Source: Catenaria anguillulae PL171
Taxonomy: Eukaryota; Blastocladiomycota; Blastocladiomycetes; Blastocladiales; Catenariaceae
Assembly: GCA_002102555.1 (NCBI GenBank)
Contig: MCFL01000190.1
Coordinates: 1 to 46,811, forward strand
DNA length: 46,811 bases
Direction of reading: 5' to 3'
Both the position numbers and the translations under genes were made by a program. The notes below the pieces were generated by a model. It was not told the DNA's origin and searched no databases. It was given only the letters and a program-made list of their open reading frames with translations. Shown piece by piece: positions 21,274-33,429 of this stretch (its first letter is position 1; every line of letters begins with the position of its first letter).

Positions 21274-24200
21274 CTAATCCTTGATCGGACGCGATGACAC
21301 CACGGTCGATTTTGTAGCCCCCGTGGGAGTGACTTTCAACGGACTTTTCTTTCCCATGCTCTTGAGACTGGGCATCTTTGCGCCTCCCTCGACACTCGAG
21401 TACGCCCCTTCCCTGCGCGCCTTGATTGCGTGGCCCAACATGCCAAACACACGCATGCTCGTAAACCCAAACGAAGCGAGCAAGAAAAAGGCCATCCAAA
21501 TCGAGTCCATGCCCGCCAAGGTCGTGGAGCACACGCCATTCAGCGTTGCTTGAAGCGATTGCCCAACGGGCTTGCATGACCAGTACTTGCCCAAAGCTCG
21601 ATCCACACCGCGCGCCATGGCCACAATGTCGGCCTTGGCAGCAGGGACGCGCGTGTTGACGAGCAGAGCGCGGGTGTCGGCAATGAATTGCGTCACCGTG
21701 TTGAGGACCGTGTTGAGGTCGGCGACAATGGCGTCTGCGCTCGACGACAGTTGTGGAATTACGGTTTGAAGCGAAGTTCCCGCTGACTTGACGGCCGTGA
21801 GCGGTGTTTCGACGTTGGTCTTCAAGGTGCCCGTGACATTGTCGAGCTGGTTAATCACCGCAGTCAAGCGCGAATTCATGTCGTCCACACAGGCTTGTTT
21901 TTGGGTCGGCGAGTACGTGTTGGTGTTGGCTCCGAAATCAAGGCTGGATGCCGATAGCGTAGTGCGCAAATCGGCAAGGAACGTGCGCAAGTTTGTGATG
22001 GATGTGACCGTTACGCTCGTGGGCAAGTTGTTGACGGGCGTCAAGTCGAGCGTCGAGAACGGGCTGCCCGATCCCTTAAGGGCATTATTGACTTGAGTCG
22101 TGACCGGCGACCCGCCCGAGTTCATATTCACGAGGTTGTTGACGTTGAGAGAGTCTAACCCTTGCGTTGCCATGGTGTTCAAGTTCATGCCATTCAATGT
22201 GGTCTCAGCCAACGCGCCCAAATCAAGCGTCGTAATCCCCATTCCACTCAATCCGAGGGCAGTCACCGCATTGTTACTTGCCAGTGCCTGCACAATTGAC
22301 GCAGATCCAGCGTCGGCCTTTGCACACGCCGCGATGGTTCCGATGGCTACCTTACCGTATGCAGCAATGGTCGGGTTGCCCGCAATTACGGCCGTCTGCG
22401 TGAATGCCGTGTTGTCTGCCGGGTTTTGGCCGATTTCGGTGCACACTTCGGTCATGAGGAACGAGCTGAGGAACATGAAGAAGGTAAGGATAAACAAGAG
22501 CGCCGAAAAGACGAGGGTGCAGCATCCGCAAAACCGAGGCGGGCGCGAGCTCGACGTTGGAATCGATATGTACACGACAATGAAAGCAAACAAGAACACG
22601 CCGCCAAGGCCGATGTAGCCCCAGTGGCGCGCACCGTCGAGCGGTTTCACGAGCACGCCCATGGCACGCACAGAGTCGCTGATCGACGTCAGCTGGGTTG
22701 CAACCTGGTTGAGGGGTGAGCTTTGGCCCTGGTTCCCATTGGGCGTCGTGTTGATGGTGGTCATTTGCGAAATCTGATTCCGAAGCGAGTTGATGGTAGG
22801 ATTCAACTGATTGCGGACTTGGGTCCTGGCCGTTGTAAACTGTGCATTGATTTGCGCACCAACACCCGACACTTGTGTTTGCAAACTCGTTGCCTGCGCA
22901 GCCAGATCGGGCAAGCCATTGAGCGCTGTCTGCGCCGATGAGACACTGGGAATCGAGCCTGCGTTGGGTGTGGACACAGTGTTCGCGGCAGGGACCGTGA
23001 GCTGTGACGCAAGCGCGTACTGCTCGCCCGTGTTGGGTACTGTAAGTTGACCGTTGAGAGCCGATGTTGACGACAGAGCGCTGTTGAGACCGTTTGTGAA
23101 TGCCGTGACGGCGGTCGAAAGAGCAGGCCCGTTTGTTGCAATCGAATTGACGGCAGTCTTGGCCGTGTTGATGCGTGTTTGTGCTGTGTTGAGCGTGGCC
23201 GCAAGCGTGTTTGCACGTGAAGTGAGAGTGGTTTGGAACGCTTCGACGCCAGCGGGCGCAGTCAGGTCGTCAACGATGCGGCCAACGCCGGTGTCGGCAA
23301 CATTGATGATGTTAGTCAAGACCGGGTTCAGGTTGTAAATGAGTCGATGGACCTCGGTGATTGTGTTGGATGTTGCACCAAAGGATTGTGCGATGCCTTG
23401 GCTAAGCAAGCCCGAGCCCAAATAAAGGCAAATGACAAACACTCTGATCACATTTTGGGTAGCAGCAGAAGTGAGCACATTTGCTCTCGATAAAGATGAT
23501 GGAGAAATCGGCGCACAATTGAATGATCCCAAGGAGCACCGACAAGACAAGGTTCTTTGTGTATCCGTTGGCGTCGCGAGCCCTTGACTTGCGACCAAAG
23601 AAGCAGCAGGCGCAGCATGGGGAACAGGCGAGCAATAGCAGACCATACACCAAACAGAAGCCAATAAACACGATCATGTTCTATCAAGAGCGCATGCATG
23701 GGATCCCGTCAGTTCACTGAAAGCAGCGACTCCTTATGAATCCCAAGAGACACGTACCATGAGCGATGAGGTGGCGACCGTCTGCAGCTTGGAAGGATCA
23801 AACCCGCTCAAGCCGTTCGGAAAATTCTGTGCCGTGATAATCTTGTTTGGCCCACGCACACCCGCCTTCCAAACGCGTGCCCCATTGACCCAAGCGCCAT
23901 ACGATCCAAAGTCGGGAGTACCGGCAGCCTTACTCAGATCAGCATCGTTGAACTTTGGGTACTCGGCAGTGTCAGTGGTCGGCGGAGTAGCCGTGTTGAG
24001 GAGAGTGTTCCAATTGAGAGCATCAATGGTAGTGTTGAAGTTCCAAGCAGAAGATTGTGCGAGGGCGACGGCCCCACGACCAATGGGTGCGTCGCCGCCA
24101 GGCGCGGTTGAGCTTGAGGCAGCCACAGGCCTATCGGCGGGAATGACGACAGCGGGGTCGGCAAAAGTTGATACGGCGAATAAGGCGATGGTGAGGATCA

Positions 24201-24285
24201 GGAGAATGATTGATTTTTTGTTGGCCACTGTCCAGCCACGGGAATGGGAGGCTGTGGCCGGTATGGTTGACTGTGAAGTCGTCAT
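21274..24285 (-). CDS. Prominin-like pentaspan membrane glycoprotein
   Basis: Exons (minus) 24285-23758, 23680-23544, 23443-21274; 944 residues. The plan follows prominin: N-terminal signal or anchor (about 24-42), external domain, a membrane span followed at once by a Cys cluster (LLLLACSPCCACCFFG, about residues 190-205), and a second span (LVLVFVICLYLGSG). A large external loop, spans near 495-517 and 530-552, a second large loop and a last span near 870-890 follow. Just before it is WSCKPVGQSLQATLNGVC, matching the SCKPV block preceding the last span of animal prominins. The tail is AIKARREGAYSSVE. Prominins mark membrane protrusions and bind cholesterol in animals; the role in fungi is unknown. 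The second intron uses donor GTCGGT, chosen because it alone restores one continuous span. An upstream in-frame ATG at 24360 is possible but would put 25 residues ahead of the anchor. Confidence 0.78.
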
Positions 24286-25013
24286 GGCGTGCCGATGTAA
24301 GTGTATGACGAGTACTGCAGTCAGGACGGGAACTATGGGATCGGTTGCCGGGACTGTCAATGTCTATGATGTGTTTACGTCTGGTCTGGGACACTATTCA
24401 ATGCATATATGCACATAAATTGTCTTGACTTCTCTGCGTGACGCGTTGTTTGTTGTCGAGTCGTGTCGCACCATGTCGCGAAAGTCGAGGTTGCCAAGAG
24501 CAGATCCAGAGAAACCAGGGAGTTTATTGAACCCACAAAGTTGGGCCAATTTTGTGTGTCATCTGTGCCGGAGAAAGAGTGCTGCACCGAAATTTGCTGA
24601 GCGAACCTGCTGCTAGTCGCTCAGCCGTGACCACAATGAACAAGCAGCTTTGGCGTCTACAGGCCGTGGCATTCGTCAGGCAAGGGAACCAAGTACAAGT
24701 GACTACCGATGATGTGAGCACCGCGTGACCCGGAGACTGTCACACACAAGGAACAAGGAGCGCTTTCAAATTCGCCGCCTCTGTCAAGAATTTGGGCATT
24801 TCACGCGATGACTACAGACATTGAATGCGCAGACAGTGGGGACGCCGATCTGTCGTTGCGAAGGTGAATTGCAGCAAACATCCGACCCAGAGTTCTCAAA
24901 TCTTTCGGCACTTGAGCCAACCCAGCCAAAAACTCAATGCAACAGCCCAGTGCATGCAGTAATATTCAGCCAAATGCTCATGTGACTGCTTTGCCGCTTG
25001 AGCGGTTTCGACC

Positions 25014-25038
25014 TTTTTTTTTTTTTTTTTTTTTTTTT
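25014..25038. repeat. Poly(T) tract of 25
   Basis: Uninterrupted run of 25 T, the longest homopolymer in the window, about 260 bp upstream of the MER3 start. Poly(dA:dT) tracts commonly exclude nucleosomes at fungal promoters; the count may be imprecise if homopolymers are miscalled. Confidence 0.85.
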
Positions 25039-25119
25039 CGCTTGCTTGCTGGTGCTGGGCAACCGTGTGACAAAATGTACTCCCGCATGGGCCGGCAATT
25101 GGTAGAGACGAGCGTGCGT

Positions 25120-25153
25120 GTGAGACATGCAAGTGAGACAGTGACGGTGAGAC
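25120..25153 (+). promoter_or_regulatory. Cluster of three GTGAGAC words upstream of MER3
   Basis: GTGAGAC at 25120-25126, 25133-25139 and 25147-25153, spaced 13 and 14 bp. A similar 12-bp-spaced trio (GCGAGAC/GTGAGAC/GCGAGAC) lies upstream of the subtilisin gene. Could be a transcription-factor site; this is inference from repetition only. Confidence 0.3.
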
Positions 25154-25298
25154 ATTGCCATGGCTTCCCGGATCGACTCACATCCTCTCGCTCTTTTCAC
25201 TTTGCCTCCCGCCGCGCGGGACCCGTCCAACATCTAGTCGCCCGAGAGTGATCGTGCAGTTGCCCGCAGCCCGCACGGCCCGCCACCGGCAGCCAGTC

Positions 25299-28200
25299 AT
25301 GTCTTTCGTATACTCGAACCCAGCCTCGGCTTACCCTTCATCGTCCTCGGGTGGCGGCAACCGAGCCCACGGGCGCGGCCACTATGGCCATAGCCTTCAT
25401 CGACCGCGCGTCAATGGAATCGACCACGTGCAGGACGTATCACCGCCGCCGCCGCCACCGTCCTCGTCCAGCCTGGCTGCGCTCTTGTCCGCCTCAGGGT
25501 CGCGTCATCGCGGCGGTATCGGAATCGAGAGCGCGGCGACTCGAGTCGACCGATTGGTGGTCCATCCTACTGCCCCACCCTTACCCTTCTCTCACAATGG
25601 CACTGCCACTGGCCACACGTTGAGCTCGACTCACCGCATTACAAGCCGTTTTTGGACCAATCCTACATCGAGCACCCCAGCGTTTCCCGCCACTCCTTCG
25701 ACAACAGCAACATCTTCCTTCTTTTCGGCTCGTCCATCCAACGTCAGCACCCCCAGTGTCTTCCCTGCCACTCCTCATCGCACCCAGCCCCAAGTTTCCC
25801 TGCCTATGCCGGCACAAACCCCGCGTGTATCGTCTACCATCAGTTCTCCTCCCGTCGACCTATCTTTCGTGCCTGCAACTCCAGCCTCGTCTGCTCTTCG
25901 CCCTTTCAGTACACGTGGATCCGCAGTAATTGGCGCACATCACCCTCTGCAACACTCTGCATTCGCCTCCGCGTCTCGTGCAGTATCAGTCTCCCCACGT
26001 CCCTCCAAACATTCGCACAACCCACCTCCGCAGCCACCTCCTTCCGCATCCTTTGAGAGACCATACGGCGACCAGGTCGGCCCACATCACTCGCCGTGTC
26101 CGAGTCCTCGACCGACACTGCCGCCTCCAGCAAATGATGTGATTGCCGATTTCCGTGCACGCTTGAATCGACAACCCAACGCTGCTCAAGGTGCCCGCCA
26201 GTCACATCAATCAGCATTTTCGTGGGACACGCATCGCTTGCCTGCGGCAGTTTCAGCCCCTCAACGGACATCCCGATATGGCCATGATGAGCCAGAGGAG
26301 GAGACAAACTACGAGGAGCCTCAAGCGGTTGGATCCAACGTTTTCTCTGCACTCTCTGGACATGGCACCCGTACACATAATCCGCCATTCGACGTGGAAC
26401 ATGTTGCGCGTCCGGCGCACTGCGGACCGCCACCGCCGCCGCCTGCGATGGGCCCACCGATGCATCAAGCTCAAGGCATGGTGCCAGCGACAGTATTGGC
26501 CATGAGGAATGGTGGCAGGCTGCCTGTAAAACCCGTTTCGGACTTGCGTACGTGATCGGCTTTCCTCTTGATGTATCTGGAACGCCCATTCACTCGGAAT
26601 GCGCGACTGTCGTATCAAGCAGCTCCACGTTTTCGCGGCATGTTTTCGTTTCCATACTTCAACTACATTCAAACGCAATGCTACGACGTCGTACGCCTTC
26701 AAATCATCGCAGCTTGCTCAGGCGATCCAGCATTCGTACTAACCCCTCGCATCGTGCCACCAGCTCATGCACTCGGACACCAACCTTGTCACTTCCTCGC
26801 CGACAGGCTCAGGCAAAACCGCGCTTCTCGACCTGGCCCTGATCCGGCTGTGGTCGACGCACCCTACATCCCGTGCCGTGTATCTTGCGCCTACCAAAGC
26901 TCTCTGCTCTGAGCGCGCCGCCGATTGGACCCGCCGCCTGCAACCGCTCGGCATCACCGTCGCCGAACTGACTGGCGACACGTCGCTGTTTGACGCGCGC
27001 GGCGCCCAATCGGCACAATTGCTCGTCATCACGTCGGAAAAGTACGATGCCGTGACGCGGCGGTGGCGCGAGTCGGCGCGCACACGCCAGTTTGTTGCCC
27101 AAGTCGGGCTCGTGCTGCTGGACGAGGTGCATTTGCTGGCGAGCTCGCGCGGCTCGACACTTGAGGCACTGGTTGCTAGGATGAAGGTGGTTTCGGCCGA
27201 GCTCAAGACGCGCATTCGGTACATTGCATTGAGTGCGACGTTTCCCAACATTGAGGATGTGGGCAAGTGGCTGGGCGGCGGCGCCAAAGTGTTTACGTTT
27301 GGCGACGAGTATCGGCCCGTGCGCCTCGAGCGGCTGGTGCTTGGGTATTCAACGGCGCACCGGTCGTCGTGGCAGTTTGACAAGGTCTTGGATGCGCACT
27401 TGCCCAATGTGATTCGCGAGCATGCCGTGGGCAAGCCGGCGCTGGTGTTTTGTGCGACACGCAAGGCGACCGAGGCGACTGCAAAGCTGCTGGTGGCTGA
27501 TGGCGGGGGAATCGTGCCGGGAAGTATGGGGCATCTCTTTGTAAGGACAAGTCAGCACGCAAGGGCATTGGTTGAGGCCGCACAACGTGTGCGAAATCAG
27601 GCAGCGAGGGAACTGGTCGTGCATGGTGTGGCGTTCCATCATGCGGGCGTGGAAATGGCGGACAGGCAGTTGATTGAGCAGCTCTTTCTCGCGGGCCAGC
27701 TGCTCGTGCTGTGCACCACGTCGACCCTGGCCGTGGGCGTCAACTTGCCCGCATACTTGGTTGTGCTCAAGGGGACCCAGTCTTGGATGGGCGGCGAGAT
27801 GAAAGAGTATGCGCCCATGGACGTGTTGCAGATGCTGGGCCGCGCTGGAAGGCCACAGTTTGAGACATCGGGCAAGGCCATCATCATGACCACATCCAAC
27901 AAGGTTGACGAGTACGAGTCGCTTGTCGCTGGCCGCACCGTGGTCGAGTCGTCGCTGCACTTGAACTTGATTGAGCACCTCAACGCCGAGATTGCCCAGG
28001 GCACCATTACCAACGAGCAGCTTGCCGTGCAATGGCTCGAGAGCACGTTTTTGTACGTGCGCCTGCGCGCCGCGCCATTCTATTACGCCAACGTGGTGCA
28101 CGGATCCGATAACCTGCGGCAGCTCGTGGCATCGACGCTCCAAGTCCTGCGTGCCGCCGAAATGGTGCGCGAGTCGCAGTTGACGCCCGAAGCGGCGGGG

Positions 28201-30245
28201 GCGGTCGGCCCAAGGCTCGAATGCACCGAGTACGGCAAGCTCATGTCACGCTACTGTCTGTCGCTGCAGACCATGCAAGCCCTCATGACCGGTGGACCCT
28301 CGATTCCCCAACAGCTATATGCGATGGCGCTTGCGGGCGAGTTTTCGGGCACATACGTCAAGGCCGGCGACAAGACCATGCTGGCCGACTTGAACAAGAT
28401 GCAAGGGATCAAGTTTCGATTGCCCGACAAGTACAAGTACAAGTCTACCGCCGACAAGGTGTATCTGGTGGTTCAGGCTGTGCTCGGCAGTGTCCATTGC
28501 AAGGCAAAGATTTGGATCGGTTGCGCGTGTTTGTGAGTTGCGAGCAGGGCAACATTTGGTCAGCGTTGGGTCGTATTGCCGCCGCGGCAGTCGAACTGCA
28601 TGTAGCCCGCAGGGACACGGTTCCGTATGCGGCGGATCGGATCCGGCATGCGATTCTGTTGCTGCAGAGTGTCCGCACCAAGATCTGGTTTGATTCGACG
28701 CGTTTACTGCGCCAAGTGGACAAGCTCGGGCCCGTGTTGACGTCGACGTTGGCCGAGGCCGGTATCACAACTTTTGCCGAGCTAGCAAGTGCGCCGGCGT
28801 GGCGTTTGGAGCAATTGTGTCGGCGGAACCCACCCTTTGGGCTGGGCTTGTCACGGCGGCCAACCAATTTCCGCATTTGGGCGTGCTGGGCCGGTTGTTA
28901 CAGTCGACCCTACTGCTCTCGGTCAACATTTCCAATGCGGCAACTTGCAAAAAGGGTCCGCATGGCAGCGCCTCGTGGGTCCACGTCCTGGTTCACGACG
29001 AAGTCGGTAAGCTTTTTTTCATGACCGGGTCACACTCTACGACTTGGCCAAGGCCGAGTACAAGGCCAGAGTCACGTTGCCACCAGGTGTTCATTGTGTG
29101 TTTGCGTCGCTGCTGGCCGAGGATTATGTTGGGTTGGATGCGCATTTGCAAGCGGATCCCAGGACGAGACAAGTGTCAGTCATGCCGAGGTGGCTCTTGC
29201 CCGAGTCTGCTTTCGCCGCTCCAGACACGTCGGCCGAGTTTGTGCCTGCAGCGACACAATTACCTGGACCGCTTCCTCCACCCTCGGCGGACGTCGGCTC
29301 ATCCAACCCCGCAGCGCCGCTCTTTGGCCCTTCGACGCAGCCTATGCATCGTGTTCCGCCATTGTCAGCCGCTCAGGGCTCCATGATGCCGTACCAGCCA
29401 CCCGCCCACCTGCGCCGTCTCAGTTCGTACATGACGCCGCTCAATCCCTGTGTAAACACAAGTGCAAGGACCGGTACAAGTGCAAGCACGCTTGCTGCAA
29501 GCGCGGGCTACCCGAACGCCCGGCTTCGCCGATTCAAGCAGCCAAGCCGCAGCCAAAACCGCGCAAAAAGCAACTCACGCTCGAGCAAATCCTTCAAGGT
29601 ATTCCAGAGCCCGTGGTGGTCTTGTCCGACTCGGAAGTCTCGGACGACGATTACGGCATCATGGAGGCTCTTGGCCGAACTGACGCACCAAAAGCATTCC
29701 GTAGCTCTGCTCTTCTGCCAGCGCGGAAACTAACGCCACCACCTCCGCCACTGTCGACTAATGGATTGGACCTCGAGCACGAGTGGGACGATTTGGACGA
29801 TTCGGTGTTCTTTCAAGCTGCATCGCTCGATGTGCCCCAGCTCATGTCTGCATCGGCCACGATGACTCAAGCTTCCGCGTCGCCTGCCCACACGCAAGCG
29901 CCTCGCGAACCATTTGTGCCCATGGATTTTGACACCCGCCATTTGGCACATGGCCGGCAACAGCTTACTCCGCCGCACACTGATACGCCGAGCGGCGATC
30001 GGCTCCCAGCTGAGCAAAATCTCTCGCTCGCTTCAGCCTCGGACCGACGAGCAGCTCCACCACAGTCCCAGTTCAGTGCTCGCGAGCCAACGACAGCGAT
30101 GGCCCACCGACCTGACCCTCCCACGCTACCAGCATTGACCCGTATGACGGGAACGTCGAGTAACAGAGCTTCGAACCATGGCTTTCGGTTCCGCGCCGAT
30201 TTGCTGCCTCGTGTTGCGTCTGGAGCTTCAGCGGGCAGCGTGTAA
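25299..30245 (+). CDS. HFM1: MER3/HFM1 meiotic DNA helicase
   Basis: Ski2-like superfamily 2 helicase that stabilises joint molecules for crossovers in meiosis. Exons 25299-26547, 26620-26690 and 26764 onward. Residues 1-416 are a Ser/Pro-rich disordered extension. Then come SDLPAPRFRGMFSFPYFNYIQ (read across the first intron), motif I SSPTGSGKT (451-459), LAPTKALCSERA, DEVH (560-563), LSATFPN, HHAGVE, TSTLAVGVNLPA and GRAGRPQF (799-806). LIEHLNAEIAQGTI and a Sec63-type domain with LRRNPPFG-like and EDYVGLDAHL blocks follow. A Cys/His cluster CKHKCKDRYKCKHACCKRGLP near 29450-29515 is typical of HFM1. Frame slips occur near 28495, 28840, 29016 and 29447, each at CC, GGG, T7 or CCC where one more base restores the family pattern. 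The last part (to 30245) is disordered. I treat it as a real gene with sequence errors. Confidence 0.9.
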
Positions 30246-30570
30246 GAGAGGATTCGAGCGAGACAAGTGTACATTATGGTTGTGGATGTGGTCTTCTTAT
30301 ACTGGTCTTCTTTCCCTCCTCTGACTTTTCTTTGTCAATTTGGTTGCTTCATGTCAATCGATTGCCAACAAATTGTTTTTAAATATGAATCCAGCTGCTC
30401 AAACCACTCCTCACGGGATGCAGGTTCACCCGTGGCAAAAAAAACTGAAATTGCAAGTTCCGGTCAATGGCCGAAACAAGAAACCAACAAACAGCAAATG
30501 CACCAACTAGGTCACTTGCATCTGTCACCAAGGCACCGTGATTCACACTTGAAATTGAAACACCAAGTCG
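30246..30570. other. Convergent intergenic region, MER3 / unknown gene
   Basis: 325 bp, AT-richer than its surroundings, with no supported gene; contains the two 3' ends. Confidence 0.45.
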
Positions 30571-32098
30571 CTAGTATGCTTTCACAAGCGCGTCAGTGAC
30601 CCGAGCGCGAAATGGTACCCAGAAGTCGATGTTGGCAGCAAAAACACAATCTACCCAAGACGGCTCCTCAACACAGACGTTCTCATCAAGTGGCAGCGGC
30701 AGCCTTTGCTGCATTCGTTGGAGCACAAGACGAGTTTGCTCCGTTGGAACACGAGCAAAAGACGCAAAAAGGGTATGCGTTGCGACAGCGGCGAGCACGT
30801 GAATACAAAAGTATCATCGCGCAAGCACGGGTGGGCGTGGGTGGGAGAGGATTGGGCGAGCGTGGTTGCTTGGGTGGCAGAAACGGCCTGCACCAGATTG
30901 CCGGCAGCGTCAAGGTATTGACCGTGATGCACGTCAGGGCCAAACCCAATCCCACAGACACCAGTCGACACAGAACGCAGCAAGCGAGAAATCTCGGGCG
31001 TTAACGTGGTCGCGGGAAACTCCTTGAAAATGTCGCGGGCAAACAAATATGCGAGGCATTGGACATGCCGGAGGATCAATGAGATTTGCGCCTTGGCCTT
31101 GCCCTTGGCAACCGACGAGTACTCCTTGAAAATCATATGCTCGGTGAGCCTGTTCTGGTTGGCCTTGGCGAGGTCGACGAAGTCGAAGAGGATCGAGGCG
31201 CCGGCGTGGTTGCGCTCGCCATGCTTGATGCTAGCGGCGAGTGCCTCACGCTGGGGCAGCGTGAGCGACGCAAACGGCTTTTGCGTCTGCAGGTAATTCG
31301 CCTTGCGCTGCAGCGCCAAGTCCCGTTGGTCAAAGGCGACAAGCCTGGCGGCCAGGTGCAGCTGCTTGACTGCCTGCGCCACCAACTCGCGGACTTGTTC
31401 TTGGTTGAAACTGGGCACAAGCCCATCGTCGACGAAGGTGCCATCCGCGGCGTCGACACCTGCGACCTGCGCAATCTCGAGCAGTGGCACACCCACGCTT
31501 GCAAGCGCAATCGCTTGCCACGTGAGCGCATGCTGCCGCGCCACAATTTCTTGCTCCTTGGGGTGTTGATCTTTGTGCGCTGTTGGTTCGATTTGTGCCA
31601 CCTTTGGGTCATGGACCGGCACGGTGTGCTTGATTTCATCGAAAACCGGCATGGCAGTTGTGATCTCACGGCGGGTGGCCGCGATAAGAACGAACGTGTT
31701 GGCGTAACCGCCTTCCTTGGCAAGACCGAGCGACTCGGCGAGAGTGTCCAGCACCGGAATGGGTGCGCGCTCATTCTTGGATGAGGAGCCTTGTTCGATC
31801 AGTGACACTCGCGCGCCAAGCGCGACCAAGTAGTCCGCGGCCATCGTGCTGACCTGGGTACCCACCGTGTCGACACGGGCACCGACCGACGTAATGTTTT
31901 GATTCATGGCGCTGAGGCTCGACATAATCTGGGTGAGGGCGGCGGCGACACCGTTTGAGTGCAGGCGCCGTCGTCTGGGTCGTTGGAGGAGCGAACAATG
32001 ATTTCGGGCCCAGGTGCAGGGCCTGGGTTCGGGGTGGGAGGTGGCCCAGGCATGGGAGCAGGAGCATCCGAAGAAGACGAGGAGGAAGAGGCAGACAT
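30571..32098 (-). CDS. Unrecognised protein with Pro-rich N-terminus and helical body
   Basis: Roughly 508 residues if two frame slips are sequence errors: at 31954-31956 (TTT) and near 30807-30810 (AAAA) one extra base would keep the protein open to the stop at 30571. Start MSASSSSSSSDAPAP at 32098, a Pro/Gly stretch, then a likely coiled coil (SLSAMNQNITSVGARVDTV, about 65-95). Next is an Ala/Leu/Gln-rich helical region with VRELVAQAVKQLHLAARL, TLPQREALAASIKHGERN and ISLILRHVQCLAYLFARDIF. I see no signal peptide, membrane span or known motif and do not recognise the family. A longer open frame runs back to 32330 but starts poorly. No mobile-element hallmark (protease, RT, integrase, terminal repeats) is nearby. 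Confidence 0.6.
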
Positions 32099-32289
32099 GA
32101 TGCACTGGGTCTGTAAGGTTACTTGGCTTTTTTTTTTGTTGTTGTATCATGGTGCTTGGTGCCGAACGATCGGGGAGACGGGATTTGGGATCGATCATCG
32201 ACGTGTCGTTGAGATGTGTTCTGTTTTTAGTCCACGAGCATTCCACGAGTGGTGGTTTGGATCTCCAAACCGCGACGAGGCATGCCTGA

Positions 32290-33425
32290 GACCACGAGGC
32301 GGTCAACTCGGCTCGCTCGATCTGCACCACATTCTTGGAATCGTACCCAACCTTTTGCAGCCAAGCTCATTCCCGCTTCACACCACTTCATGTCCCTCAT
32401 GGCACGCGCTCATCGCAACCTGGAAATCGAAGCAGCCACTGGTCCTGTCAACACTCCTTTTGGACCACTTGCCTTTGCCCCGTCCTTCGATCCATTTCAC
32501 TAGGCGTGAAGTGCACCTTCTTTAACGCTTACGAAGTGCTCTGATCCAACACATTCCCTCGGCAAAATCATGCTGAGTTTAGGAATCTCTGGGTTCAATC
32601 CTTGCCCTGGTATCACCCCGGTGCGGACGACTTTGACATCGATCCGCTCTTGTCGATACACCCGTGGTATGTTGGAAATCTTGTTGCCCGCGCTGGATTA
32701 TGTGCGCGTGATTGTCGAACGCGACCTTTTCCAACAAATCGTCCGTCATCCTCAACGGTGCATTCATGTATGTCGCTGTGGATCTCGTCATCCGTGACTT
32801 GGGATTGTCAACGCCAAAGCCACGAGCCAGGATCGCTGGGATGGTGGCTGTTGATGGACACGCTGTTTGCAGGCGCCGGCAAGACTCGTCTTTTCTACGG
32901 CCGAGATCCCGTGACGCTGGTGGATTTGTGGCAGTCCATGTCGCAACAACTCGGAATTTCCGGGGCCGTCATTGCTTCATGGATCTCGCAACGCTACGTT
33001 AAGTCTGGCCGTGTTCCACCACACGTCCGCGAGGTTTCCAAGCGCGGCAAGTTCAAGCTCGAGCCGCTCATCAACGCCACCAAATGGCCCATGGTGGAAG
33101 CGTTGCTTGAGCATGTCTCAGAGTATGCCCACAACCCAGATTGGAACGCGCGAATGGACGATGAACTCATGCGGCGGTTGGGCGAGTGTCGGCCGGCAAG
33201 AACAAATGCATCAAGTCACTCTCCACCGCCGGATATCTGGCCCACATTCACTCGGAGCTACTCAAGCAGGCGCCCATAATGTCCCACAACCTCATGCTTC
33301 TCCACATTCAAGCGGATCGCATGTTGGCCGAGTTCAACGTTCTGCTTTCACCTCACCGCAAGTTTGCCTTTCCCAAGAAGGCCGGCGCAATTGAAACAGT
33401 TTATGGTGCAAATGGCCGCCGATGA
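32290..33425 (+). pseudogene. Partial DUF6604-type copy (second-exon half only)
   Basis: Similar to residues ~510-880 of the full DUF6604 protein encoded at 36089-39081. LWVQSLPWYHPG and LLSIHPWYVGNLVARAG match IWNLLHFAMPWWRP and MTMHPWWAGMLVGRAQ. LGWWLLMDTLFAGAGKTRLF and YGRDPVTLVDLWQSMSQQLG match GWWPLMDQLIEALGMRCLF and HGREPSTILDLWKSF. LAHIHSELLKQAPIMSHNLM matches FSHIRSELVSNAPLALHNSL. Similarity fades upstream of about 32290, and the divergent gene starting at 32098 leaves no room for an N-terminal half. Frame changes several times (near 32710, 32830, 33190), which could be decay or the homopolymer errors seen elsewhere. Truncation is certain, pseudogene status likely. Confidence 0.65.
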
Positions 33426-33429
33426 TATG

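Larger units (their letters stand above)
24286..25298. other. Divergent promoter region, prominin-like / MER3
   Basis: 1.0 kb between divergent genes with no supported gene. It contains a 25-T tract (25014-25038) and three GTGAGAC words at 25120, 25133 and 25147 within 34 bp, about 150 bp before the MER3 start. Confidence 0.5.

Noticed and set aside
24425-24616. Short plus-strand open frame between prominin-like and MER3
   Set aside because: 63 codons with no signal peptide, domain or leader context; indistinguishable from chance.
31954-31956. Programmed ribosomal frameshifting as the cause of frame changes
   Set aside because: The slips occur in many unrelated host genes at different short runs (CC, GGG, T7, AAA) without slippery heptamers or downstream structure, so sequence error is simpler.
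30571-32098. Mobile-element (gag-like) origin for the unrecognised gene
   Set aside because: Considered because of the coiled-coil plus helical body, but there is no protease, reverse transcriptase, integrase, transposase or terminal repeat nearby.
32585-32620. tRNA B-box-like GGGTTCAATCC
   Set aside because: The flanking bases cannot form a T-arm stem, no A-box or acceptor stem fits, and the region codes for DUF6604-like protein.
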